64,000 nt of DNA from Lingula anatina (lineage: Eukaryota > Brachiopoda > Lingulata > Lingulida > Lingulidae): contig NW_019774402.1 of assembly GCF_001039355.2 (NCBI RefSeq), positions 100,444 through 164,443 of the forward strand, in the 5' to 3' direction. The notes under the pieces were generated by a model, which did no database searches, was not told where the DNA came from, and worked only from the letters and a program-made list of their open reading frames with translations. The first letter of the stretch is position 1. Each line of letters begins with the position of its first letter. A program made the position numbers and the translations under genes. Positions 25,660-39,549 of the stretch are shown one piece after another.

Positions 25660-28013
25660 CATAATTTGTAGTGCAACTGTCTCTAACTCTGAACACTAAA
25701 TCCTTCACATCACTTTCGGCGGCGACCACTCTGTTATAGAAATTACTGGTACCGCCCTTGTGGTACTTCATCAGGTCTATTTCTCCGCTGCTGGGGTAAT
25801 ATGGCGCACTTGATTTTTTTTTCCCAAAGATGCTTGAGGTACCTACATTTGAAATGAGATCCCTGTCAAGCTATTTTAAAAGGCTACATAATATTACAGT
25901 TGATTATGTAAAAAGAATGATGTCTGACGTGAAAGATGGACTTTGTTAATATAATTTGTGATGTCCCACTCTCTTTACTATGTGACTAAGGCATTTATTA
26001 AATTGCTTTGTAATTTAAAAACACTCAGACTGAATTATTTCCTCTTTGCACACATCATTACCAAGTTTCTTAAAAACGAATTATATTTTATGCGAGAATA
26101 GGACAATGGAAGATTGCATGTTTTTCTTTGAAGCAGCCATTTTTCCATGTTCGGAAAATTATATGAAAATGTAACATTATTTATTTATTCATTCTCATAT
26201 ATACACAACCTTATGAATAAAAACCATTGGAGCTTTTCGTACAGAGAGTGAACAAGATTTGCCACTAATTAGTATTATAGGACTAAAAACCCTCTTTACG
26301 CAAGAGCATCAAGAATTTAAGTATCAAAAAGCGATCAAAATTCATTTTAAAAAAGACTTAAGAGCTAACTATTCCCTCCCGTTACTAAGGGAAAATGGTA
26401 CCTTTGTGTCCCCAACTATATCTCAATCCGTGCGCTGCCTTCAAGAAAGAATGGCCGATCTCATGAGCGCAGGTCTCTTTGAAGCTAAGTTCAGGGTCTT
26501 TTTCGTAGGCCAGATATTTCACCGTCATTTTCAGGATGTCCGAGTTGTGGGACCGTGTACTGCCAGGTAACCATCCTTTTTTCTTGTAGTACTTTATCTG
26601 CAATCATGCAAGGCTTAAATTACATTCTTATTACTATTTTTATGAACTGATGTAATAGGTTAGGTTAGGTTAGGTTAGGTCATTCTCGTAGTCTCACGGC
26701 CGTTGGGGCACTTTAATGAGTTCACAATTTTGGTGAGCTCATCACTGTGTTTCGGAGGAGATAATCCGGTGGTTTCCATCCCCTCTCTAGATATGGATGG
26801 CCGTTGGCTAGCTTGGGGCTCATTCGCCCTTCTGTTACCAGTAGCAAGTGGAGCCTGGCCTAACTTTGAAATGATGTATACCCGTGCTGGAGCTACTCAA
26901 AATAGCAAGACCGGGCGAAGTCTTTAAAAAAAGCAGTGTCAGAAATATCTACACTAACCTCACAAAACAAATTGTATTGTATATATAGGCCTATAGTAAA
27001 AAAAAAAACAAACCTTTATTTTCTTCCTGTCTCCTCTGCTTTTCAGCACTGTGTTGACATTCACTCTCCAGGTGCTACCGGCAAAGGAGATGTTTCTGGA
27101 CCAGTATCTTTTAATTCCATCTTGACAGTAGCCGCACAGCGTGTTGAACCAGGAGCTAGATGGGCGTTTGAAGAGACCTCTGTCGCAGTCAATGCTGACG
27201 CTGACATCAAAGCGCTTGCAAGCTGGGCGTTTCACAACTTTTACCCAATCTAGCTTACCTATATATGAAAATCATGCTTATTTTGTGTCTTCTACATATA
27301 TATTTCATGGCCTTCAGGTAAAGGACAGAGATTAATTAGTTGATTAATTACCCTACTCCATGTCAACACTCTGGAACTAGGACCCAAAATATATCTTCTA
27401 TATTCTATCCTAGTCTGGAATCACCAGTGAGAGATAGTAGGCCTACTATACCCATAATATAACCTTTTTTTCTTATTCAACAATAACACCATTGTAATTT
27501 TACTTTTTTAAACTAAAAGACATGAACATTTATGGTTTATCGTCCCTTTAATAGGCCATTCACCATGAATCATTTGTTCATTTCATCACCACAGCATAAA
27601 ATAATTTTGGACATTCTGACATTTCGTTCATATGTTTGCGTTTTTTATCCAAAACACTGTATGGTAAATCTTTATCATATTTGACCTGACTTTATTTGTT
27701 GCTGCAAGGCATATTACCTTCCCACATGCTTTCTGCCCAATTGCAAATGTAAAATGAGAAATTTTGTCATTAAGTTTGCTCAGTAGTGATATTTCTGGCG
27801 GGTCGTCTTAATTTTTTTGTTTCCAAAATAAAATGTAAACCAATAATTTATGGCAAAGGCGAAATTTTGGGTTTTATGAATAATTAGCGATTTCTTATAA
27901 TGTTCTATATTGAAATCCGTTTGGGACTGATATAGATTGATCTTACCTGCCATAACACCATTGTTGGCCAGTGCTATCCACACTAAAAACACCAAAGAGC
28001 AGAGCTTGACCAT
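25660..28013 (-). CDS. HEIGH-family secreted zincin-like protein, copy A
   Basis: Exons 28013-27947, 27258-27014, 26597-26402 and 25842-25660, all GT/AG and in phase. Exon 1 encodes a signal peptide (MVKLCSLVFLVWIALANNG...). Exon 2 gives LDWVKVVKRPACKRFDV, IDCD and LCGYC. Exon 3 gives STRSHNSDILKMTVKYL and then CAHEIGHSFLKAAHG and YSWGHKG. Exon 4 gives SSGEIDLMKYHKG and VVAAESDVKDLVF. About 230 residues, predicted secreted. HExxH is the classic zinc-binding motif of zincin metallopeptidases, but the metzincin HExxHxxGxxH pattern is absent. The usual 11-nt exon 5 was not found; read-through of the exon 4 donor ends after a few codons. This copy instead has a cysteine inside exon 4 (RDSCTTN), restoring six. 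Function is unknown and protease activity is inference. Confidence 0.8.
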
Positions 28014-28304
28014 TGTTGTCTCACTTGAGTTGATCTGCGTACGGTGTGTGATAGTGGCAGAAGTGCGCCTCCCTTTAAAGTAAGTTGTTCAGCCCACATG
28101 ACTGCATACGTGTCGTAAAATGAGATAGTGTAATTTTTTTTCAGTCTTTTGTTAGCATAACAGTGACTTCGTCGCGCAAGGCACACAGTTTCACACCCGG
28201 ATAGCTTTGCGAAAAGGGCTCTCGACAGAGTGGTCCAGGAGATTCGGAAGGGTGCGTACTGAAGTAAAATTTGATTTAAGCCCATGCCATTACTGAAGCA
28301 CAGG

Positions 28305-28336
<32 letters not shown>

Positions 28337-29773
28337 CCTTTTTATATCCATAATATACAAAATATGAAACAAATATATATAACAAAAAAAGCATCTGTTA
28401 CGCGGCCTTGTTTTACGAAACTGCTTCTTGACATAACCTTATACACTTAGAGATGTCTTGCGTATTTGGACTATTTAAATGTTTTTAAAAACATTTGCAA
28501 GGTTTCCAGAGTCAAGCTGTAGAAAGTCATTTCTAATTTCAGTTGTTTTTTTGCACAGAAACAAATCACGTGCTCTCCAGTCTGTATGTCCTCACGTGTA
28601 CACAAACGGTCCTTCCCGCGAATCTTTGCCCAATTTCCTTTCTCTATTTCCAACATTATGTGCGGACAGTCTTTGCCTTGTTGTTGCCAGTCAATCATGT
28701 TCTGGCACCGTGACATTGTAAAGTTCGTGAATAATTAGTTCCGGGCTTATGCAATTGTACAATTGTAAAAATTTACTACCCTCTGCCGTAATTTACGTTT
28801 TTGGATGTCAGTATTACAGATATAATATTTGAAAAAATAACCTATAAGGTAGATTAAGCGGTAAAAAGGTCTTCATTAAAAAAAAAAAATACCCCCCTCC
28901 CCGCCTTTGAAATTGCTGGTTTAAGCCCCGTGGAATTAATGGAACACTTGCGTTTGCGTTTATCTCTCGGTTATTCCATATTTGTCCAAAGAAGTCTCCT
29001 CTCACTATTCCCCCGCCCCGCCCCCCCCTCTCTCTCTCTCTCTCCGTTTATTCATGAAATGTAAATACATTTTCAAAGCAAAACACGGGGCATAGTTGAA
29101 ACAAGACGACGCGAAATATAAGACGGGTTTGGGATCTTCTTTCATCAAAGCCACATCTTGTACATGTGTTATTTGATTCCTATGTTTATGATTTCCAACA
29201 ATAATCTGAGATATTCCAATCGTTCTTTTATTGAAATTTGTGTAGGAGTGCTGGCAAACATACAAAATATCGTATGGCTTTAATGATCTTCCATATTTTG
29301 CAAAAATAAATGAACAAAAAAAAAAAAAAAAAAATAGAAGACAAAAATTTAAATGAATGAATACATCGGTTAAATAAACAGATGGATATTAAATAATATT
29401 ATAAATAGATTATTATAAATAGATTATAATATAAAAAGAGGAATAAATAAAATAGAACATAGTAGAATAATTTTATAAATTTTTGTATTAATTTTGAGAT
29501 TTTTCATGTTTCTTGTGACAGGTTGAATGTTTATAGACAAAGTACATGTATATGACAGGTCTTATTGATTTCTACCTAGAATAGTACCTAAATGACGTAA
29601 CTTTCAAAGTATATTTTCAGTTGTTGCAGGTCATTTGAAAAAGCTTTTTTCAAGGTTGGTTAGTCTTTGTACAAACTCAAAAGAAAAACAAAACGAGTTA
29701 CAGTTATAGTTTTGCATTTCGTTAGGATACGACTCTTCGGGTTTTCTTAAAAAGTAAAGGGAAAGCCTAGCAA
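28014..29773. other. Spacer between copies A and B
   Basis: Contains a (GATA)n microsatellite at 28305-28336, a CT-rich run near 29025-29045, an A run near 29317 and scattered AT-rich sequence. A minus-strand open frame at 28716-28471 has no confirmed family. The 28650-29260 part resembles 33000-33330 upstream of copy B, as expected from segmental duplication. Confidence 0.5.
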
Positions 29774-32712
29774 TCAGCATTTACCTGCAAAATAAAAAAG
29801 ACACTTCACTAAAAGGTTTCTCAAAGCGATTGACTGAATGAACCTTAATTTGTTTGTTTGTTTGTTTTTGCTCTATCATCTTCCAATAAAGATAATTCAT
29901 CAGTAATTTGCAAGAGGGATTAAGTACTGTGAATGCTTGGTTCATTATTCGTGTCATATATAGGCCTACCGGTACCTATTTGGAAAGTGCTATCATTCAC
30001 CTAAAATATCAAAAATCTTACCAGAATTGGTGGTGAAAGTGTCTCCAACTTTGAACACCAAGTCCTTCACGTCACTTTTGGCGGCGATCGATCTGGAGTA
30101 GTAATTACTGGCCTTCCCCCTGTAGTACTTCATCAGGTCAATTTCGCCTCTGCTGGGATAAGATGGCGCATTTGACTTTATTTTTCCAAAGATGCTTGAG
30201 GTACCTACAGATTAAATCGCACCTTTAAAATGCTACACATCATTACAGTTGATTATAATAACATAAGGCATTGCGTGAAACATGGTCTTAGTAGGGATTA
30301 AGTCGTTGATATCCGTCTCCACATGCTGTGCGACTCAGGAATTTATTAAGTTGCTTTATTTAAAAAAAAGTTTAAACCTACCAATTTCACTAAATATTTA
30401 CAGGCTGAACTAAAAAAAAAACCAAAAAAAAAAAAAAAAAAAACAAAAAACAATCATAATTCGTGTTGAAGGAGTCTTTTGCGTCAATATGTTTGCTCCC
30501 TATGCCTTTGAGAGATTGATACCTTTGTGTCCCCAACTATAGGTCAGTCCACGCGCAGCTTTTAGGAAGGAATGGCCGATCTCGTGAGCGCAGGTACGTT
30601 TGAAGCGAAGTGCAGCGTTACTTTTGTAGGCCAGATATTTCACCGTCATTTTCAAGATGTCTGAGTTGTGGGAACGTGTACTGCTGAAGAACCATCCTTC
30701 TCTCTTGTAGTACCTTAGCTGCAAAAACGATATGCTTCAATTACAGTCCTATTACCAATTTTCTTTTATTCATAACAAGGCACATTTTTCCCAATCTTAC
30801 TAAATCTCTATAAAACAAATTAAAACCTGGTAAAGCAAAAAAAAAAAAAAAAAAAAATTGCCGAGTGACGCGAATTTACAAACGCACACACACGCGTGCG
30901 CGCGCAACACTATCAAATTCTATATCAAAGCAAGAAGTTATAAAGAGATGATCAATTAAAGAGATGATCAAAGGAAAAACAAAGCGGATTTTCAAACCTT
31001 GATTTTTTTCCTGTCTCCTTTGCTTTTCAGCACTGTGTAGACATTCACTTTCCAGGTGCTACCACCATAGGAAATCTTTCTGGACCAGTATTTCTGAATA
31101 CCCTCTCTACAGTAGCCGCACAGCTTTTTGAACCAGTAGTTAGACGGACGTTTGATGAGCCCTCTATCGCAGTCAATGCTGACGCTGACATCAAAGCGAT
31201 TGCAAGCTGGGCGTTTCACAACTTTTACCCAATCCAGCTTACCTATATATGAAAATCATGTTTATTTTATGTTTTCTACGTGTATATTTCACCGCCTTCA
31301 GCTAAAGGATAGGGGATTAAGCTAGATTTCCCTTATCCTCTTACAGTTTGTATTCTAAATGTGTTTTTGAAATTGAAATTTTATTATAACAATATTTAGG
31401 CATTTCACATGAAAGAAACGATAAAAAAAGTCATTTTGCCTCTTGCTCTCTTGGTGGTGACCGAACTAAACTTTTAATGTATCAAGAATGAAGGTTAAAA
31501 ATGAAAGCATAAATAAAGCTGTGTATTCAAAATATAACATTTTAAATTTCTTATAAGGATGGACCCAGGATTTTAGAGAAACCTTAAAATTCTGAGTCAT
31601 TTTTCTCTCTGTATTTCCCTTTTGACAATAGTATAGCGAGAGAAAAACGTTTGTTATCATAAGAAAGAAATATTTAGTACATGTACTAAGAGTAACTAAT
31701 AAATAAGAATGAAAATTGTTATAAATGCTTTATTAAACAGTAAGTCGTTTTATTTAGATATATATAGTGGACATTCCATATGTTATTTCATAAATCAGTA
31801 TTAACTTATATAACAGCATTTTACCTCTACTGCCAATCATTTCATCACTGCAAAAAAACACCAATCTATCTCTACTAATTAAAGAATATAGATGAAAATA
31901 TTGTTATAGATATGAGTAATGCAACATTTTTTAAATTTCAACTTGTATGTCATGTTATTTATATGCCGTCTAGGATATTTGTTTAATATCTGCACATGTA
32001 AATGTATTACAAATTGAAAAAAAGCCTGCACTTTCCATGTTAGACCTTACATGTGTAAATGATAAAACAATATGTAACAGTGCTAAGTGCGTTTCCTTAT
32101 TCTATCTATCATTGGTATTTTGAAACTTTCTAGGAGCATTTAGTCTGCCATAATTACATACTCGTATGCTGACATATAGCAAACTGAAGAAAGATAATAT
32201 AACAGGTGTCCCTTTTCAAGGCAGTTAAAACAGGTCAATTCACATGAATTCAATTGTTCATTTCATCACAACAGCATAAAATAATTTAGGACATCCTGAC
32301 ATTTCACCCAGAGGTTTGCTGATCTATCCGAAACTCTGTATGATAAATCTTTATGCTATTTGTCTTTGAAAAAGGGAATACTCTGTTTGTTGCTGCAAGA
32401 CAAAGGGACTATTATCTGCCCATTTACAGACGAACTTGGGGAAAATGTTTTACAGTCAGCAGAACACAGAAAATTTTGTCTGTGAATAATATTCGTCCCC
32501 AAATCCCACTGCTCAATAGCAAATATAATCGAATAATTCATTACAAGGATGGAATTTTATTTTCAGAAATATGAGCCGCTGTGTTTGAATTGGGTTATAT
32601 TGAAACCCATTATTAACCCTTAGAACTTATATAGATTGATCTCACCTGCCAAAACGCCATTGCTGACCACTGCTATCCACACGAAAAACACCAAAGAGCA
32701 GAGCTTGACCAT
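29774..32712 (-). CDS. HEIGH-family secreted zincin-like protein, copy B
   Basis: Five exons: 32712-32646, 31242-30998, 30718-30523, 30204-30022 and 29784-29774. Total 702 nt, 233 residues plus TGA. The signal peptide closely matches copy A (MVKLCSLVFFVWIAVVSNG). Exon 3 keeps CAHEIGHSFL, but the later histidine is replaced: AARGLTYSWGHKG against AAHG in the others. That histidine is therefore not obligatory, while the one in WGHKG is. Exon 4 has SRGEIDLMKYYRG. Exon 5 is an 11-nt terminal exon adding Gly-Lys-Cys and the stop, giving six cysteines after the leader. Its closest relative is copy A. Confidence 0.85.
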
Positions 32713-33729
32713 TGTTGTCTCACTCTAGTTGATCTGCGTATGGTATGTAATAGTGGCAGAGCTACATCTCACTTTTAAGTACTGTTCAGTAATTAGAATG
32801 CACGCGTGCTGTTAGAGCAGAATCCCTAAAAGATTTATTTCATTCTTTTGATAGCATAACAGAGTCTTCGCGGTGGTAGTTGTTGGTACACAGTTACACA
32901 CTGGGATAGCTATAGTATGCGGAACAAGGCTGTGCACAGAGGGGTTCAGGAGGTTTAAAAGAACTGCCTTGTTAGGATGGGAAAAGGATCGCTCTGAATC
33001 AAAATTTTATTTAAGTTATATGCCGTTACCGAAGCACACGCGGGTTTTGCGGTGAAAATGTCTTCCTTTCCAGAAATACACCCCTTTGAAAATGCTGGGT
33101 ACAGCCCTACGTAATGAATGAAACGTTTAGGGTTGAGTTGATAACTTATTCATTCGGCTGTTTGTAAAAAGATGCAGTCTCCTCTAAATTATTCTCTCTC
33201 TCTCTGTTTTTTTTTTCATAAACGAATAGCCACAGCAAAACAAGGGGCATAATGATGACGACGCGATATATGAGACTGTTCCAGTATCTTCTTTCATCAA
33301 TGTCGCATCTTGTTTTATCCACAGGCGTCAAAGTGTTATCTGATTTTTATGTATACGTGTTCCTAGAATGATTTTATTGAAGGTTTACTATGCGCGTTTG
33401 AAAATTTCCTAAGGTCATATTTTCTATGTCTAAATATTCTGAGCTATTCAAAGCTACCAATCTTTCCCAATCCAATCAATTATAAAATCCGTCAATTTAA
33501 AGTACCTGACATCAATAGTTCCTTCTAAAATGCAAAGGAAGACATGGTGTTCTAAAGGACTGACCACTCATTTAGATTAAGGGTTAAAACTAATAAACAA
33601 CGGATCCAAGTGCAGGGACAAATAGAGCAATGATTCGTGTGCAGGAGAAAGTTGCTTTTCCCCCCGAGGAAAATTTTTTTGGCGGCTTGATTCTGTATAG
33701 GGTACATTTAAAATTCAAGTAGAAGTTGT

Positions 33730-34080
33730 GGATCTGTAATTTATTGACCAATGTAGACGTGAGTTGTTATCCTATAACCATTAGAATTAGGTAAACGTGC
33801 TGTAATACAACGGTGTTTCTTAGAAGGAATTTGAAGAGGAAACTATTTATATTGGAAATCATATTCAAGAGAAACCATAAACAGCGGTGTTTCTAAGAAG
33901 AAATCATAGGCAAAACAAATTAACATGCAGGAAAAGCTTTAAAATAGTAATTAATAGCATTACGATTTAAAATATGCAAATTTAGTCTAGCATAACGATT
34001 TAAAATGTGCAAATTTAGTGGCTACTTGGAAATCAAGTTTGAGTGGCCTCTATGAATAAAAAACGCGGAAATTTTTAATA
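33730..34080. repeat. Shared upstream block, copy 1
   Basis: Contains GTGCTGTAATACAACGGTGT and AGAAGGAATTT-like phrases. The same ordered phrases recur at 39550-39830, 44125-44400 and 45365-45650. Confidence 0.6.
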
Positions 34081-34302
34081 AATTCAAATTACAGTCATCA
34101 CACTGACAAGCCGCTACAAGTTGTTCGTTTCTTTAAATCTCTGCTACCTTGGCTCAAGTATTCTATGATTAGCGGGGAGGGGATGTGAGCAGGTTCTCTC
34201 ACATCTTGTGGCCATTTTTTCTCTTATGTCAACCTTTTGCTCCATTAGGTTTAGGCCTTATAACCGATGATTGCCGTTTTATAATAGTTTTATAGGCTTA
34301 GT

Positions 34303-34642
34303 TTTGGGAGCACAAGTGCATAAATTAAAGACTCCAGCCACGAATTAACTACCCCCAACGTAGAATTACTTGTCACAAACTTAGCGTTTCTAAACCATTC
34401 ATTTCATAAACAATGTGGCCAGCTTCCATCCGGGCCTCTGACTGTATACATAGGCCCCCTGTTTTTTTATACGGCAGCGATGCGTTCTCGACAATCTCCG
34501 GCTCATATAGGGGACGTACCGAAAGAGTAGATAAGCGGATAAACGGTTTGTGTAATAAAACGCTGTGCTTGTGGCAAGTAATTTTACTTTTGGGTGATAA
34601 TACGTGGCTGGAATCGTTAATTTGTGCATTTGTGCTCCCAAA
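34303..34642. mobile_element. 340-bp fold-back MITE-like element
   Basis: The left end TTTGGGAGCACAAGTGCA is matched inverted by TGCATTTGTGCTCCCAAA on the right. The inverted match continues inward for about 100 bp (CCAGCCACG, GAATTACTTG, AGCGTTT and their complements) around a short loop near 34470. No ORF of note. Termini are clear but no target duplication was identified. Confidence 0.75.
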
Positions 34643-34679
34643 TCTGAGGCTCGCGCTAGAAAACGCCTAACCCGTTTAT

Positions 34680-36238
34680 AAGGCCTGAAGTTGTTTGTTA
34701 GGTAAAGAAATTTCGTCTTACATGTACCATATGCTGTATGAATGTGCTCTCAACTACCACAATTTATCAGTTTAATGTCATCTCTGAGTGTATGTGTATA
34801 CTGAAGATCTCATTATCCTATGTAGATCTGCAAAGTGTCTGAACGGAGCGTTGACAATTTGTGTAAAAACTGTAAAAATGTAAGCTCACAGTAAAGATAA
34901 AAAGTAGTGACAATAAGTAAAGTCAGGCAAGAAACTAAAAACAAATTTCACTATAGTCCGTGAAACTATAGATACTACAAATGCATATAATTAGCTATAC
35001 AGGCACTTTTCCTTTTTTTTCAACTGTTATTGCGTGTGATGCCGTTTACAATAAGCTTACATCTGGTAGATCAAGGGCCCTAACACATAAATGAGCATAA
35101 AATGATGATATTTCTTGAAATTTCTGTCTCTGTTTATATAATATTTTTCAGACACTTGGTCAACGACCCAAAAGTTTGCCATCCTCCCCTTAGTTCCAGA
35201 CTGAGCATTAACCTGTTTTTACGACAATACAGTTATTGCAGGACCCACAGAACAGTTTGTCTGGCGGTAATATAGACTGGTTTAATTCCGATGTAATATC
35301 AATGCTGCTGGCTGCACTGATACGTTAATACAAAAACCAACTTAAAGATGCCCAGTGTGAGATTTCCCCCCGAAAAATCATAGTTAACGATTGTTTTCGG
35401 GTGTCATTAGAAAAGATATATTGGAAATGTTTTGCTGTGTTGAAAGGTAAATACGTTGCTTAAAACGACATTATTTTTGTCTATATTTTAAGGGGGATGC
35501 TCTTTGTATTTATAGTGTTAGGTGTATCGAAGGGAATCTCTCCTCACCCCATCAATATTCGGTGTCACAAAAACATCATAATTTGAAGAATACGTTAGAA
35601 GTCGTAGAAAGGTATATTGCAGAGGGCGCAAATTTTAAAACCATGTTGTTTTGGGCAATAAGGAGCCGACATTTTAACTTCAACTTCCGCATTTTGCCAG
35701 ACAGTTCTGTTTTCTAGACAGCGAGGCAGTGTGTGTAAACAATGGAGACACAAAAAAGTGCTTTTTTATAAAGTATGCAATGGTGAAAAACTCCCAAAGC
35801 CTTGATTTTATTTTCAAATCTTCAAAAATAATAAATATAAAAGATATTGATGTGAAAACCATTTTGTTTGGCGTATGGATTATTATAAATTTATATTTTG
35901 TTAAAATGTTAGGCTTAAATATGCCAAAATCGTCTGCGTAATTCTAGTTCTCTTAACGAGACTGAGACCTTCTGTCTCTGTGCTTACCAGACAATTGAGT
36001 AATAGCGTCAAATTTAATTATCGCTGGACAGCACTGAAATGTGCACAGAAATAGAGAAATATCTGTGTGACATATTCTTATTATTTGGAATAGCTTTAAT
36101 GGAGGTTGGTTTGTCTCGGAAAAGTCAACCTCTAAAAAGAGTTACATTTATAGTTTTGCACTCTTCTCAAAAGCGTCCCAGTTCTTTTCGAATACGTTCC
36201 TTCAGCTTTTCTCAAAAGGTAAAGGGAAAGCCTGACAA
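34680..36238. other. Spacer between the MITE and copy C
   Basis: AT-rich sequence without a recognisable gene. Short open frames near 35700-35940 are unsupported. The last 200 bp is the 3' flank of copy C and resembles the 3' flanks of B, D and E (AAAGGGAAAGCCTG). Confidence 0.5.
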
Positions 36239-38954
36239 TCAACATTTACCTGCAAAATAAAAAGGCACTTCATTAAAAAGGATTCCGTAAGCGATTGACT
36301 GAAGGATTACTACTCTGTCATCATCCATTTGAAAATGTTCATCAGCTATTTGCAAGAGATATTTGGAATTTATGAGTAAAGTCAGTAAAGTCAGTGTCAT
36401 ATCGGTAACATTTCGAAGTGTTTACGTTCACCTAGAATATTAAACATCTTACCAGAATTAGTGGTGTAACTGTCTCTAACTTTGAACACTAAATCCTCCA
36501 CATCACTTTCGGCGGCGACCACTCTGCTATAGAAATTACTGGCACTGCCCTTGTAGTACTTCATCAGGTCTATCTCTCCGCTGCTGGGGTAAGATGGCGC
36601 ACTTGATTTTCTTCCTCCAAAGATGCTTGAGGTACCTTTAAATCAAAAGATTTAGTCAAAAAATGGCTTTTTAAAGGTACCTGTTATTCCAATCAATAAA
36701 CAATTGATTTCTAAAGGGTGCCAACGTTTGTTTCCTATCTTTGTAAGTTTGGAGTACTTCCAAATAGTAGATTAATGCTAGAGAAATCTTCAATTAAAAG
36801 AAATATAAAATTTTAAAATAGTGTACATTTATGTGTTCGTTTAGAAGTTACGTGGTTAAGAGGCTTTACCATAGAACATGCATTGATGTGTGTGTGTGTG
36901 TGTGCGTTCGTGTGAGTGTGTGTGCGCGTGCTCCCTCATTAAATATGAAAGGTATATCCTTTTCTCCCTCTTTCCCCCCGTGACTCCTTAATAAAAGTCA
37001 ATGGTGCTGCAGTTATTATTTATCTGGTTTACGTGTTCTTTATTCTCTTTGGCATACAGTCCTTATTGCCGTTTGTTTGCTGCAACTAAAGTGATCGGTC
37101 AACATATACGAGCCTGTAAACCTCCTCAATGCCCTGTACAAACATGATTTGGATGTTCACCATTCGTCGGTCGTACAAAAATATGGGAGTTAGAAAGTTA
37201 TAGTTAGGACAGGACGGTAGGCCCCGGGAAGAAACCAAAAATCTTGCAGAAAACGTCCGCACAATAACTGTAATGCTGATTTGAATCAAACCAATACCTT
37301 TATGTCCCCAACTGTATTTAATGCCGTGGGCATCTCTGAGAAAAGAATGGCCGATCTCATGAGCGCAGGTCTCTTTGAAGAGGGCAGCAGCATCACTTCT
37401 CTTGCTCAAATATTTCACCGTCATTTTCAAGATGTCAGAATTGTGTGAACGACTAGACGATTTTCGCCACTGAAGCTGAAATTGTAAGATAAAAATTTAA
37501 AAACCCGCGCAAAAGATGCGTTTTGACAAGTTAACTTTAAACGTGTTAAATCACACGTTTACAGGGCGAATGAGGGTTTTTTATTGCCAATTTATCTTTA
37601 CACAGGTTGTACCTAGTCACATTTCTACTTCTTGCGCTTATGAAAAAATAAAGCCTTAATGTGCATGTTGATCCGGTTTAATGACTTTAAATTTCGAAAA
37701 TTTTCGAAAATAAGTGTCCAAAACTTGCTGTAATGTCTTGACGAGTCCGCTAATCGTAATTTCAAGCCAAAATTTGGTATAGGAACTGTAAACAAGTATC
37801 CAAATATTGACGTTCTTAAACCTGAAAAGTCTGCTAATCGTAATCTGTGCGCCAAATTCAGCTTTACGGTGCCTTTACAGTCTGAATATTAAAACCAGTG
37901 TTTGCCTCTTAGGAAAATAAGTTGCTGGACCGAAAGTCCAGCCATCTTGAAAAGTAGCTGGACTGAATGTCTGCTGGGTGGGAAAACTTCTCAGCCCGTT
38001 CTGAAAGTTGTCAGCCCCGGGCAGACGGTCCAGCCTTAATTTCTGATTAAAACTAAAAACTAAAAACTGTACCTGGAATCGCTGGAAGATAATCATTGAA
38101 TTCAATAGTATATCTGTTTTAGACATATTTTTATTAATAATGGTTTGATGCAAATCTTACTGAGAGGAAAAGGCACACCTTAATTTTCTTCCTGTCACCT
38201 CTGCTTCTTAAAACTGTGTTGACATTCACTTTCCAAGTACTTCCGGCATAGGAAATTCCTCTGGACCAGTATCTTTTAATCCCTTCTCTACAGTAACGGC
38301 ACAACATGGAAAACTGGCTGTTGGAGGGGCGGTACAAAATCAGAGGTTTATCACAGTCGATATACACAGTGACATCGAAACGCTTGCACGCCGGACGCTT
38401 CACAACTTTAACCCAATCAAGTCTACCTGAAATTTAAAAAAGAAAAGTAGGCCTTCTATTAGTTTATTTATGTATTAATTTTTTGCATTAAAATATGGCG
38501 TTTGTAGCATATTATCTGTAACTACGGGAGACGACGATAATGCGTGTCGCTTTGGACATAAAAATTCAGCAATGTGTCTAACCTCTCTCTCTCTCTCAAA
38601 ATGGTACTTTGATTGACTAAAAAGGTGAACATACGCAACTAGGGAAAAGTATGACAGCTAGATAAAATCAGTTTTAATGGGGTACTTTGCTCTTTTGAAA
38701 ATCCCCACGGTCATACATGTACGACATAGAACCCAAGTGCAGAGATGGGTCGACCAATAATTCCCCAAAAGGAGGAAATTGCCCTTTTCTTGAGGAGTAA
38801 ATCACGTTCAGAGGGCGGGTAGATTCCGTGGAGGGGGCCTTTAGTTTTTACAATAAAAAAGTGAGCATTACTTACCTAAAACGCCGCAGCATTCTAAAGC
38901 CATCACGAATGCAAGCGCAACACAAAGGTGCTTCATCGTGGTTGTCATACTCAT
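36239..38954 (-). CDS. HEIGH-family secreted zincin-like protein, copy C
   Basis: Exons 38954-38876, 38426-38179, 37475-37298, 36635-36453 and 36249-36239. Total 699 nt, 232 residues plus TGA. The leader is unrelated in sequence to A/B: MKHLCVALAFVMALECCG, preceded by in-frame ATGs at 38954 and 38948 (start choice uncertain). Exon 2 begins RLDWVKVVKRPACKRFDV. Exon 3 is six codons shorter than in A/B (begins LQWRKSSSRSHNSD) and holds CAHEIGHSFLRDAHGIKYSWG. Exon 4 has SSGEIDLMKYYKG. Exon 5 adds Gly-Lys-Cys. A TATATAAA box lies about 67 bp upstream of the first ATG. Confidence 0.87.
36881..36931. repeat. (TG)n-rich microsatellite
   Basis: Imperfect TG/CG repeat in intron 3 of copy C. Confidence 0.8.
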
Positions 38955-39020
38955 ACTCCACAACAGTTATTAAAGCGGACCTTCACAGTCTAATGAGTTT
39001 AAAAACCAAGAACGTTTCTG

Positions 39021-39028
39021 GTTTATAT
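39021..39028 (-). promoter_or_regulatory. TATA box of copy C
   Basis: TATATAAA on the minus strand, 67 bp upstream of the first ATG and conserved in copy D at nearly the same distance. Confidence 0.6.
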
Positions 39029-39549
39029 ACCAGGTATATCAGGTGCGCCTACTTCCTCATTAACATAACTAAGCACTTTTTTACGGTTAATGGACTCAGG
39101 ACACGACGTGTCCTCTAGCGAGATGTCAGTGTTTATTACTTCCGCGAGAGAACCGATACCAATTTTATTTTCAATTTAAAGAGTGTGTTTACAAGATCTA
39201 ATAAATCTCTTTAGGGTCCGTGAAGACGGCTTAGCTTGGATAACAAGTCGGCTTTTCGATATAGGTTTTACAGCGTTGTAGGAATTGAATGAAAAAAAAA
39301 AAAAAAAACGCCACATGGACCTAGCTTCCTTCCCCCCTTTTTGCTACACGCATGCAGTACTCCCTACTTAGCTATATATATATATAATAAAAATACGCAA
39401 TGGGTGACTTGTGTACCTTGTACAGTATTTAGACGTAAAACATACTAGTAGGTCCGTTCTACTATAATCGTGCCAATGTACAAAAATTGGGCGACTTCAA
39501 CGAGGTTTGATAAGACAGTAACTTGCCGATGACGTCTCAGCAATGCAAC

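Noticed and set aside
26655-26680. Four TTAGG units, the arthropod-type telomere repeat
   Set aside because: Only about four copies in an intron; not evidence for a telomere or for an arthropod.
26936-27253. Plus-strand open frames overlapping copy A exon 2 (likewise in B-E)
   Set aside because: Antisense shadows of the HEIGH exons, which have conserved splice sites and motifs on the minus strand.
28471-28716. 80-residue minus-strand frame with two cysteines and GNWAKIRGKDRLC
   Set aside because: Slightly reminiscent of the tail of LINE reverse transcriptases, but too short and isolated to call.
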